Of a stretch of 25,324 nucleotides of DNA, positions 15,463 to 22,396 are shown in pieces. Within the stretch, counting starts at the first letter, position 1; each line of letters starts with the position of its first letter. This DNA is from CAADGL01 sp964643885 (GTDB lineage Bacteria; Planctomycetota; Phycisphaerae; UBA1845; Fen-1342). The stretch spans positions 1-25,324 of the forward strand of contig CAZXUI010000070.1 of NCBI GenBank assembly GCA_964643885.1. The letters are read 5' to 3'. The notes beneath the pieces were generated by a model. That model saw only the letters and a list, made by a program, of their open reading frames with translations, ran no database searches and was not told the origin of the DNA. A program made the translations under genes and the position numbers.

Positions 15463-16869
15463 ATGGTACATGGGAAGTTCTCACGCGCTCTTTCGACCGT
15501 GCTCGCCGTTGCGGGATTCTGTGCCGTCGCACAGGCCCAGCCGGACGTGATCGTCGGCGAGCTGCACAACACCGCCGCCTACACGACGGGGAGCACCGTC
15601 ATCATCGAGGACGGCATCCGCTACAAAGCCTTCGCGGTCGGAACCACCTCCTGCAACATCGGCAACGTCAATCTCGACTGGATTCAGAACAGCAACCAGC
15701 ACCCGGTCATCCCGCAGGCGCTCTATCGCCTGAAGGACGGCCGGCTCCAGCAGGTCGGCATGTCGTGGCTCAAGCACGGATTCTGCGCCCTTCAGCTCAC
15801 GGCCTGCAACCCCTGCGGCGCCCAGCCGGGCCAGTGCCCCTGCCAGGGCGGCTGCCTCAGCCGTCTGGCGCCGGGCTGCTCTGATCCGTACGACGCCGGC
15901 CTGAACGGCGACCAGGGCAACCTCGGCCCCCGCTGGGAAGTCAATGCCAGCACCGGCGCGTTCGCCTGGCCCTTCTCGACCCGCTTCCAGACGGGCAACG
16001 CCGTCTACAAGCGCCTGAAGGTCAAGGAGGACGACGTCAATCCCAATCTCAACGTCGGCGCCCTGTACTTCGCCGAAGGCATGTACATCCACCCGGATGA
16101 TGCCGCCGCCGGCAACTCGGCCAACAACGCCTCCTATCGCCGCGTGAACATCGGCACGCAGTACACGATGCTCCTCCAGGGCAGCACCGAGCGCACCAAG
16201 CCGGCCATCCTGGCCTGGCAGGACCACGGCCTCGGCGTCAACATGCCGGATCCCGACGTGATCGCCAACCCGGTCGACGTCGGTGGCGACGGGCGCTTCT
16301 GGGTCGCTTACAAGGTCTCGGACAACGGCGACGGCACCTACCACTACGAGTATGCGATTCAGAACCTGACCTCGCACCGCTCGGGCGGCTACTTCAGCAT
16401 CCCGCTGCCTTCGGGAGTGAACGTCACCAACGCCGGCTTCTACGCCCCGTTCTATCACAGCGGCGAGCCCTACAGCAACGATCCCTGGACCATCACGATC
16501 AACTCGAACTCGATCGTCTGGGCCAGCCCCGAAGACCACGCGACGAATCCTGATTCGAACGCGCTGCGCTTCGGCACGATGTACAATTTCTGGTTCGACG
16601 CCGACACCCCGCCGACCGACACCGACGTGGTCGCGACGCTCGGCCTGTTCCGCCCCGGCAGCCCCGAGGGCGTTCCGGCCTTCGTTCGCGCTCCGAGCGA
16701 GGGTGCCGGCGGCTGCCCGGGTGACCTCGACGGCGACAGCGATACCGATTTCGACGACATGGTCATCCTCCTGGGCTCCTACGGCGTGAACGCCAACGGC
16801 GACCTGGACGGCGACAACGACACCGATTTCGACGATCTGTTCATCCTGCTGAGCGACTACGGCTGCTAA
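15463..16869 (+). CDS. Secreted Cys-rich protein with dockerin-like C-terminus (paralog 1)
   Basis: Encodes 468 residues. A signal peptide ends near AVAQA (residue 25). The body contains conserved HPVIPQALYRLKDGRLQQVG and GMSWLKHGFCAL segments (about 80-110) and a Cys-rich stretch at about 115-139 ending GCSDPY. A WAYKVSDNGDGTYHYEYA-like beta block follows near residue 285-305. The last ~50 residues carry two EF-hand-like loops (DLDGDSDTDFDD and DLDGDNDTDFDD), each followed by a hydrophobic helix, as in type I dockerin repeats, and end YGC. Such ends are common in planctomycete secreted proteins. The enzymatic or binding role is unknown. It is homologous over its full length to the next gene. 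The chosen ATG gives a clean signal peptide. Confidence 0.85.
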   Translation: MVHGKFSRALSTVLAVAGFCAVAQAQPDVIVGELHNTAAYTTGSTVIIEDGIRYKAFAVGTTSCNIGNVNLDWIQNSNQHPVIPQALYRLKDGRLQQVGMSWLKHGFCALQLTACNPCGAQPGQCPCQGGCLSRLAPGCSDPYDAGLNGDQGNLGPRWEVNASTGAFAWPFSTRFQTGNAVYKRLKVKEDDVNPNLNVGALYFAEGMYIHPDDAAAGNSANNASYRRVNIGTQYTMLLQGSTERTKPAILAWQDHGLGVNMPDPDVIANPVDVGGDGRFWVAYKVSDNGDGTYHYEYAIQNLTSHRSGGYFSIPLPSGVNVTNAGFYAPFYHSGEPYSNDPWTITINSNSIVWASPEDHATNPDSNALRFGTMYNFWFDADTPPTDTDVVATLGLFRPGSPEGVPAFVRAPSEGAGGCPGDLDGDSDTDFDDMVILLGSYGVNANGDLDGDNDTDFDDLFILLSDYGC

Positions 16870-16911
16870 GCCGCCGCCCGGCAACGATCGTCGGACGCAA
16901 TCCCATCCGCC

Positions 16912-16948
16912 GCGCCGCGGGAGCTGACACTCTCGCGGCGCTGTTTTT
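16912..16948 (+). terminator. Rho-independent terminator after paralog 1
   Basis: A 12-bp stem, GCGCCGCGGGAG (16912-16923) with CTCTCGCGGCGC (16930-16941), has one G-T wobble and a 6-nt loop. TGTTTTT follows at once. It is 43 nt after the paralog 1 stop, so the two tandem genes are likely separate transcripts. Confidence 0.88.
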
Positions 16949-16993
16949 ATGCGCCACCGCGGTGACTCGGCGCCCGCCCGCGTCGACCGGTGC

Positions 16994-17023
16994 TTGAAGC
17001 GGCCCGCCGGCAGTGAGTACAAT
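16994..17023 (+). promoter_or_regulatory. Candidate promoter of paralog 2
   Basis: TTGAAG (16994-16999), 18-nt spacer, TACAAT (17018-17023), lying after the paralog 1 terminator. It predicts a leader of about 90 nt before the start at 17121. Confidence 0.6.
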
Positions 17024-17120
17024 CTCATACTGCGTCGGGCACCTCAGCCGTCCGATCATGAACCGATTTGCTCACGCGCCGCCGGCGGGCAGGGCGCGTC
17101 CGGGGCGGGAAGGAAGCACC

Positions 17121-18497
17121 ATGGCGTCGACCCGAATCCGAGCCAGCCTGGCCGCGACGGCCTTCCTGCTGGCCGCTGCGCTGAACTCCGCGCGTGCCGA
17201 CGGTCCCGACCTGATCGTCGGCGATCTGCACGGCGTCACCGGCTGGACGGTCGTCCAGCCCTATGAAGAGAACGGCGTGCTGTATCGCGCCTTCTCGATC
17301 GGCACCAACGCCTGCAACGTGGGCACCGAGATCCTCGACTGGGTGGCCGCCAGCAATCAGCACCCCGTCATCGCGCAGAACATGTACAAGCTCGAGGACG
17401 GCCGCCTGCGGCAGATCGGCATGTCCTGGCTCAAGCACGGCTTCTGCGCGCTTCAGAATTCGCTCTGCGGCACGTGCCAGCCGACCGGACCGGATTGCGA
17501 GCAGTCGCTTGGAATCGGCTGCTCCGACCCCTACGCCGCCTTCACCAACGGCAACCAGGGCAATCTCGGCCCGCGCTGGCAGGTGAACCCGGTCACCGGC
17601 GATTTCGCCTATCCCTTTGACACGCAGGGACAGACCGGCAACCCGCTCTACAAGCGCATCCGCATTGTGCAGGACGAGATCGATCCGAATCTCAACCCCG
17701 CCGCGCTCTACTTCATCGAAGGCCAGTACGTCCACCCCGACGATGCGTCCGCCGGCAACGGCGCGAACAACGCCTCCTACCGCCGCGTTTCGATCAACAC
17801 CTCGCTCGCGCTGGTGCTCGAGGGGCAGACCGAGCGCACCAAGCCGGCCATCTTCGCCTGGGCCGATCACGGCCTCGGCCTCGGCCTGCCCGACCCGGAC
17901 GTCTCCGTCGTCCCGGTCGACGTGCCCGGCGACGGCCGCTTCTGGCTCGCCTGCAAGGTCTCCGACAACGGCGACGGCACCTACCACTACGAGTACGCCG
18001 TCCAAAACCTCACCAGCGACCGCGCCGGCGGTTCGTTCACCGTGCCGACCGGTTCCGCCACGATCTCCGCCGCCGGCTTCCACGACATCGACTATCACAG
18101 CGGCGAGCCCTTCGACCCGACTGACTGGACGCTGACCGTCGGGACCGACGAGGTGCGCTGGGCCAGCCCGGCCGACTTCGCCACGAACCCCGACAGCAAC
18201 GCCCTGCGCTGGGCCACGCTCTACAACTTCTGGTTCGACGCGGACGCCCCGCCCGTCGCCGGCCAGGTCGAGCTGGGCCTGTTCAAGCCGGGCACTCCGG
18301 CGGCCGTCTCGATCGCCGCCCTCGTTCCCGACCCCGGCGGCTGCGCCGGCGACCTCGACGGTGACGGCCACACGGGCTTTTCAGACCTCGTTGTGCTTCT
18401 GAGCGGATACGGCTCGAGCGACGCCGGGGACCTCGATGGTGACAACGACACCGACTTCGATGATCTGGTGCTGCTGCTGGCGGATTACGGCTGCTGA
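17121..18497 (+). CDS. Secreted Cys-rich protein with dockerin-like C-terminus (paralog 2)
   Basis: Encodes 458 residues. The signal peptide ends near NSARA (residue 26). It matches paralog 1 along its whole length: PDLIVGDLHG after the signal, the NQHPVIAQNMYKLEDGRLRQ and GMSWLKHGFCALQ segments, a Cys cluster ending GCSDPY, YVHPDDASAGNGANNASYRR, the WLACKVSDNGDGTYHYEYAV block, DYHSGEPF and LYNFWFDADAPP. The C-terminus again has two EF-hand-like loops and ends YGC, but the first loop (DLDGDGHTGFSD) has changed positions. AAGGAAG lies about 5 nt before the ATG; an in-frame upstream ATG would add a non-signal N-terminus, so it was rejected. It converges with yeaH. Function unknown. Confidence 0.88.
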   Translation: MASTRIRASLAATAFLLAAALNSARADGPDLIVGDLHGVTGWTVVQPYEENGVLYRAFSIGTNACNVGTEILDWVAASNQHPVIAQNMYKLEDGRLRQIGMSWLKHGFCALQNSLCGTCQPTGPDCEQSLGIGCSDPYAAFTNGNQGNLGPRWQVNPVTGDFAYPFDTQGQTGNPLYKRIRIVQDEIDPNLNPAALYFIEGQYVHPDDASAGNGANNASYRRVSINTSLALVLEGQTERTKPAIFAWADHGLGLGLPDPDVSVVPVDVPGDGRFWLACKVSDNGDGTYHYEYAVQNLTSDRAGGSFTVPTGSATISAAGFHDIDYHSGEPFDPTDWTLTVGTDEVRWASPADFATNPDSNALRWATLYNFWFDADAPPVAGQVELGLFKPGTPAAVSIAALVPDPGGCAGDLDGDGHTGFSDLVVLLSGYGSSDAGDLDGDNDTDFDDLVLLLADYGC

Positions 18498-18548
18498 TGG
18501 AGTGACCGACTCGGCTACGCGCTGGCGAAATGTGCGAGGCCCCGCCGC

Positions 18549-19649
18549 CTAGCGCCCCTTGGCAAAGAACGCCTTGATGCTGTCGTAGATGTCGTCCTTC
18601 GTGTTCACCCGCGTGGTGACCATGTTCTCCGCGTCCGCGAGCTGCTCGCGCAACACGTTGATGAAATTGCCGCTGCCGTAGCTGCTGGCCACCTGGCAGT
18701 AGCCGAACTGGTTGCTGCGCGGCATCAGCTCGTCGCGCAGCAACCGGCAGCACTCGCGCGAATCGCTCTCGCTGCTGTTGTCCCCGTCGGAGAAGTGGAA
18801 CAGGTAGATGTTCCACTCGCTCGGGTTGTAGTGCTTATCCAGCAGGTCCTTGCAGCAGCGGAACGCGCTGCTGATCTTCGTGCCCCCGTCCTCGCGCAGG
18901 TGGAAGAACGTGTCGCGGTCCACTTCCTTGGCGTGCACGTCGTGCACGATGTAGCGGCTCTCGATCCCTTCGTAGTTCCGCCGCAGCCACGCGTCGATCC
19001 AGAACGCCTCCAGCCGCACCAGCTCCTTCTGCTCGTGCCCCATGCTGCCCGAGACGTCCATCATGTACACGATCACCGCGTTCGACGTCGGCTTCTTGAC
19101 CGGCTTCCAGCTCCGATAGATCTTGTCCTGCCGCTCGAAGACGATTCGCGGATTGTTCGGATCGTACGCCCCGCTCATGATCATCCGCCGCAGCGCCCGG
19201 CGGAACGTCCGCTTGAAGTGCCGCAGACTCTCCGGCCCCGTCTGCCGCACGCTGCTGTAGCGGTCCTTGACGCTGGTGATGCTGTGCCGCCCCTTCGGCT
19301 CGATCCGCGGAAGCTGGAGCTCCTCCCCCAGGATGTCCGCCAGCTCATCCAGCGTCACATCCACCTCGAGGATGTGCTGCCCCGGCTCCGTCCCGCCGGG
19401 ACCCATTCCCGCGTCGTCGTCGCCGACCGGCTGGCCCGGCTGGCCGTCCCCCTGGCCCACCCCCGCGTCATGATTGTCGCCGTAGCGGAAATGCGGCAGA
19501 TCGATCCCCCGCACCGGGATGCTGATCAGGTGCTTGCCTTCCTTGCCGATCAGCTCGCCGCGCGTCAGGAACTTGCGCAGATCGCCGCGGATCTTCCCTT
19601 TGACGATCTGCCGAAAACGCTGATGATCTTTCGCAATTCGCAGAATCAT
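18549..19649 (-). CDS. yeaH: DUF444/YeaH family protein with von Willebrand A domain
   Basis: Encodes 366 residues. The N-terminal RFRQIVKGKIRGDLRKFL segment, a Gly/Asp-rich linker at about 58-90 and a C-terminal von Willebrand A fold are typical of YeaH/YhbH. The metal-binding DxSxS motif is D198-V-S200-G-S202 (MMDVSGSMG). Family members are usually coded next to the kinase PrkA and SpoVR and are linked with stationary-phase or nitrogen-stress responses. Here prkA lies 4.5 kb upstream on the same strand, and no spoVR follows within the window. The family usually exceeds 380-420 residues; this copy is a little short. A TACAAT box lies 14 nt before the ATG, and there is no clear Shine-Dalgarno site. 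Confidence 0.93.
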   Translation of the reverse strand: MILRIAKDHQRFRQIVKGKIRGDLRKFLTRGELIGKEGKHLISIPVRGIDLPHFRYGDNHDAGVGQGDGQPGQPVGDDDAGMGPGGTEPGQHILEVDVTLDELADILGEELQLPRIEPKGRHSITSVKDRYSSVRQTGPESLRHFKRTFRRALRRMIMSGAYDPNNPRIVFERQDKIYRSWKPVKKPTSNAVIVYMMDVSGSMGHEQKELVRLEAFWIDAWLRRNYEGIESRYIVHDVHAKEVDRDTFFHLREDGGTKISSAFRCCKDLLDKHYNPSEWNIYLFHFSDGDNSSESDSRECCRLLRDELMPRSNQFGYCQVASSYGSGNFINVLREQLADAENMVTTRVNTKDDIYDSIKAFFAKGR

Positions 19650-19663
19650 GTTCGCTCAAACGG

Positions 19664-19693
19664 ATTGTAGACCGCGCGGCAGACTCCCGTCGA
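19664..19693 (-). promoter_or_regulatory. Candidate promoter of yeaH
   Basis: On the minus strand TCGACG (19693-19688), 18-nt spacer, TACAAT (19669-19664). Transcription would start about 8 nt before the ATG. It suggests yeaH is expressed independently of the genes upstream. Confidence 0.45.
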
Positions 19694-19754
19694 CCTATCG
19701 GCCGCCCGCCCGACCCGCCTGAAGCCAAACACCCCGCCGCCCCCCGCCGACGCC

Positions 19755-19904
19755 TCACCGCCCCCGCGCCGGCAGCCCCGCCGGCCCCAGCCCGCGCGAC
19801 TCGCGGGCCGGCTCATCCGTCGCCCACCACCACACCGCCGCCAGCCCTCCGCCTGCCAGAACCAGCACCCACACGATCGTCAGCATCCCGCGCCGCCGGC
19901 CCAT
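19755..19904 (-). CDS. Small membrane protein coupled to the pseudopilin
   Basis: Encodes 49 residues. After MGRRRG there is one membrane segment (MLTIVWVLVLAGGGLAAVWW, residues 7-26), then a short Arg/Gly/Pro-rich tail. The ATG lies 8 nt after the stop codon of the pseudopilin gene, and the stop codon is part of TGAGGGG, which can serve as the ribosome binding site. This arrangement points to translational coupling. It may be an accessory to the pilin or a simple membrane peptide; no family is recognised. Confidence 0.65.
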   Translation of the reverse strand: MGRRRGMLTIVWVLVLAGGGLAAVWWWATDEPARESRGLGPAGLPARGR

Positions 19905-19912
19905 CGGACCCC

Positions 19913-20767
19913 TCACTCGATATCCCAGAAGTTCAAGACCGGGTCGACGTACGTCTGCTCGAACCGCAGATTCGCCACGTGCCCGTCGCAGAACGCATAC
20001 GGCTGAATCCCCTCGCCGTAGCGGGTCGCGTTGTCCGGAAAGCCCGAAAACCGCCCGTCGATCTGCTCGTCCCAGTTCGAGCAGGCCGGGTGATCCGGGA
20101 ACAGCGCACACGGCGGCATCGCCAGCCCATTGCCCCAGTAGTACGGGTCCGCCGGGTCGGCCGTCTCCGCCCACGGGTCCAGGCACATGTCGAAGAACTC
20201 GCTGACCCAGAAGGGGTGGTCCGGGTTCTCCACCGGCGGCGGCTCGGGAATCTCCACGCCGACCACCTCCGACCACTGCTTTTCGCGCAGCGTGGCGTAG
20301 ACCGTCTCGGCCGGGCGGCGGATCTGCGTCAGCCGCCGCGGCACGCCCGTGATCAACCCGTTATCCTCGAACGAGCCCCACATGACCGGAATGCGGGCGT
20401 CCGGGTCGCCCGGGTCGAACCAGACGTTGCCCTTGCCGCGGCTGCGGCCGTCGCGCTCCACGCCGCCGCGGTCCATTTGCAGGTAGGGCTCGACCGCCTT
20501 CTGGTAGTTCTCGATCGCCCACCAGCTCACGGTCACCGGCATGCCGGCGGAGACGGTCTCCATCGTCATCGGCATCGCGTCGCGGTTGTCGAACTGGTAT
20601 CCGAGCACGCCCGCAATGATCTGCCGCATGTTGCTCATGCACTGGACGTTGCGGGCCGAGCGCCGCGCCCGTTGCAGCGAGGGCAGCAGCAGCGAGATCA
20701 GTAAGCCCACGATCGCCACGACGACCAGCAGCTCGATCAACGTAAACCCGCGCATCCGCCGCGCCAT
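19913..20767 (-). CDS. Type II/IV pseudopilin-like protein
   Basis: Encodes 284 residues. The prepilin peptidase site is MRRG-like RMRG|FTLIELLVV with the conserved Glu five residues after the cleavage point (mature position 5), followed by a hydrophobic helix to about residue 27 (LISLLLPSLQRARR). The body is a large C-terminal domain with NVQCMSNMRQI and a late AFCDGHVANLRF motif, as in the abundant orphan pseudopilins (DUF1559-like) of planctomycetes. Such proteins are exported and may assemble into or attach to a pseudopilus. No secretion ATPase or peptidase is nearby. The start at 20767 was chosen because GGAGG lies 6 nt upstream; an ATG 21 nt earlier has none. Confidence 0.9.
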   Translation of the reverse strand: MARRMRGFTLIELLVVVAIVGLLISLLLPSLQRARRSARNVQCMSNMRQIIAGVLGYQFDNRDAMPMTMETVSAGMPVTVSWWAIENYQKAVEPYLQMDRGGVERDGRSRGKGNVWFDPGDPDARIPVMWGSFEDNGLITGVPRRLTQIRRPAETVYATLREKQWSEVVGVEIPEPPPVENPDHPFWVSEFFDMCLDPWAETADPADPYYWGNGLAMPPCALFPDHPACSNWDEQIDGRFSGFPDNATRYGEGIQPYAFCDGHVANLRFEQTYVDPVLNFWDIE

Positions 20768-20795
20768 CGGCACCCTCCTTCTGATCATAGATGTT

Positions 20796-20810
20796 GCTAC
20801 ACGATGTAGC
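20796..20810. promoter_or_regulatory. Palindromic candidate operator
   Basis: GCTACA-CGA-TGTAGC, 6-bp arms. It lies between the pseudopilin promoter and its start codon. A third GCTACA half-site occurs at 20858-20863, just upstream of the -35 box. Confidence 0.4.
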
Positions 20811-20826
20811 CCGAACTACTGTCTGA

Positions 20827-20854
20827 AATGTACCACACGTTACACAATTGTCAA
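20827..20854 (-). promoter_or_regulatory. Promoter of the pseudopilin and small membrane protein genes
   Basis: On the minus strand a consensus TTGACA (20854-20849), 16-nt spacer, TACATT (20832-20827). It lies in the most AT-rich piece of the local sequence. Predicted leader about 55 nt. Confidence 0.7.
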
Positions 20855-20963
20855 CGCGCTACATGCAAGGTGGCGGGATCGGAATAACACCCGCCGCGAA
20901 GATCCGGCTGCGACGCCCCCGAGGCGGCTGAACCGAGCGGCCGAAGAAGTGGCCGAAACGCGC

Positions 20964-20991
20964 TTGAATATGATTTAGCAGTCGCTAAAAT
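20964..20991 (+). promoter_or_regulatory. Promoter of the ArsR-SRPBCC pair, leaderless arrangement
   Basis: TTGAAT (20964-20969), 16-nt spacer, TAAAAT (20986-20991). The ATG at 20998 begins 6 nt after the -10 box and has no Shine-Dalgarno site, so the mRNA probably starts at or next to the ATG. Confidence 0.65.
20974..20989. promoter_or_regulatory. Palindromic operator candidate for the ArsR repressor
   Basis: TTTAGC-AGTC-GCTAAA, 6-bp perfect arms. It fills the spacer and overlaps the -10 box of the promoter, the expected position for an autorepressor site. Confidence 0.6.
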
Positions 20992-20997
20992 AATCGC

Positions 20998-21492
20998 ATG
21001 CAAGCGCTCCACTTGCTCGCCGAGCCAACCCGCATGCGAATCCTCCAGCTCGTCTGGGATCAAGAACGGTCCGCCGGCGAGATCGCACGCCAGTTCCGCA
21101 CGACTTTCGGTGCCGTCTCGCAGCATCTCGGCCGCCTGCGCCGCGCCGGTTTGCTGCGCCAGCGCCGTGATGGCCGCCGCCTCTTCTACCAGGCCGACCG
21201 CGCGGCCCTCGGCCCCCTCGCCGCCGCCCTCGAGCAGATGTGGACGCAGCAACTCACCGTGCTCAAGGCCCTGGCCGAAGCGGAGCAGCACTCCCTCGCG
21301 CGGCCTGTCGAAGCCCCGACCCTGACGGAGCCGCACCCGGAGGCCGCCGACCCCGCTCCGCCGCTCTTCGACTGGACCGGTTACGGCGGACCGGCGGCGG
21401 ACCGATCCATCACGCTTTCAGCCGCTTCTCCCACCAACCACGACCCGGAGCCCCCGCATGAGCACCGATTCGCACGCGTCGACGGCCGATGA
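20998..21492 (+). CDS. ArsR family transcriptional regulator
   Basis: Encodes 164 residues. The first ~95 form a winged-helix domain of the ArsR type: LAEPTRMRILQLVWDQERSA, then GEIARQFRTTFGAVSQHLGR, LRRAGLLRQRRDGRRLFYQA. No Cys-based metal site is visible, so it is unlikely to sense metals in the classic way. It belongs with the ArsR regulators paired with SRPBCC (AHSA1-like) genes. Residues ~100-164 are a long Pro/Glu/His-rich tail that most ArsR proteins lack. The stop codon lies 35 nt inside the following SRPBCC gene. It probably represses its own promoter through the palindrome at 20974-20989. Confidence 0.88.
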   Translation: MQALHLLAEPTRMRILQLVWDQERSAGEIARQFRTTFGAVSQHLGRLRRAGLLRQRRDGRRLFYQADRAALGPLAAALEQMWTQQLTVLKALAEAEQHSLARPVEAPTLTEPHPEAADPAPPLFDWTGYGGPAADRSITLSAASPTNHDPEPPHEHRFARVDGR

Positions 21493-22282
21493 GCTCGTCG
21501 TCAGCCTTCAGATCGCCGCTCAACCCGCAACCGTGTGGCGCTTTCTCAGCCAGCCGGAACGCTTCGCCGCCTGGATCGGCGCTTTCGCCGGCCAGCCGCC
21601 GCTGCCCGGCACCCGCGTCGACCCGCGTGTCGGCGGCGCCGTCGAGGTCGAGTACCCCGGCGGACACAAGGCCGTCGGCTTGTTCACAGCGATCGAAGCC
21701 GGCAAACGCGTCGAGTTCACCTGGGGATACGAGGCCGGCACGCACGGTCTGCCGCCCGGCAGCTCGCGTGTCGAGATCACGCTCACACCGCACGACGACG
21801 GCACGCTCGTCCGCCTCCGTCACACCGGCCTGAAGTCCGCCGAGGCCCGCGAAGGCCACCACGGCGGCTGGACGCACTATCTGTCGATGCTCGCGCTCCA
21901 GTCGGCCGAGTCGCAACATGCGGAATCCCTGCCGCGCGTGCTCGACGCGTACTTCCGCGCCTGGGCCGAGCCCGACGCCGCGGCGCGGCGGCAACTGCTC
22001 GAGCAATGCTGCGAGCCCGCCGCGCGCATCCGCACGAGCTTCGCCGTCACGGACACGATCGACGAGCTGGACGCCCACATCGCCAATGCGGTCCGCCATA
22101 TGCCCGGAATCCGCCTCGAACCGGCCGGCCGGCCCCAGCAGCTTCACGGCCGGGCCCGTGTCGGATGGGTCGCCCGCTCGGCCGACGGAAAGTCGCTCCT
22201 GGCCGGGACGAACTACCTCGTGCTCTCCGCCGGCGGCCGCATCCGCGAGTTGACGTCCTTCCCCGAGCCGGCCGCGTCGTAG
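21458..22282 (+). CDS. SRPBCC (AHSA1-like) protein fused to a SnoaL/NTF2-like domain
   Basis: Encodes 274 residues. Residues ~10-140 form an SRPBCC/AHSA1-type fold: VSLQIAAQPATVWRFLSQPE, the RVGGAVEVEYPGG and GLFTAIEAGKRVEFTWGYE strands, LTPHDDGTLVRLRHTGL, and a final helix GGWTHYLSMLALQ. Residues ~155-270 look like a SnoaL/NTF2-type domain: LDAYFRAWAEPDAAARRQLL, DTIDELDAHIANAVRHMPGI, then RVGWVARSADGKSLLAGTNY. AHSA1-like domains bind small hydrophobic ligands or act as Hsp90 co-chaperone-like folds; SnoaL domains act as small-molecule enzymes. The ligand is unknown. The start overlaps the ArsR gene by 35 nt, so the two are coexpressed; a GGAG lies just upstream. Confidence 0.85.
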   Translation: MSTDSHASTADELVVSLQIAAQPATVWRFLSQPERFAAWIGAFAGQPPLPGTRVDPRVGGAVEVEYPGGHKAVGLFTAIEAGKRVEFTWGYEAGTHGLPPGSSRVEITLTPHDDGTLVRLRHTGLKSAEAREGHHGGWTHYLSMLALQSAESQHAESLPRVLDAYFRAWAEPDAAARRQLLEQCCEPAARIRTSFAVTDTIDELDAHIANAVRHMPGIRLEPAGRPQQLHGRARVGWVARSADGKSLLAGTNYLVLSAGGRIRELTSFPEPAAS

Positions 22283-22302
22283 CCGTCGGCTCCGGGGCGC
22301 AG

Positions 22303-22348
22303 AAAAACGCCGCGTCCGCGGCGCCGTCGAGAGCACCGCGGACGCGGC
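22303..22348 (-). terminator. Rho-independent terminator of the PEP-CTERM gene
   Basis: A perfect 13-bp stem, GCCGCGTCCGCGG (22309-22321) with CCGCGGACGCGGC (22336-22348), around a 14-nt loop. Read on the minus strand it is followed by CGTTTTT-like sequence (22308-22303). It lies about 50 nt beyond the PEP-CTERM stop. The plus strand lacks a good T-run, but the hairpin might also stop the SRPBCC transcript. Confidence 0.8.
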
Positions 22349-22396
22349 CGAAACAGAAACTTCAGGTACGTGCAGCCTGCTGATGGCTTCGTCGAA

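Noticed and set aside
15207..15572. A 121-residue minus-strand open frame before paralog 1
   Set aside because: It overlaps the signal peptide region of paralog 1 in antisense and has no family motif or ribosome binding site that I could see.
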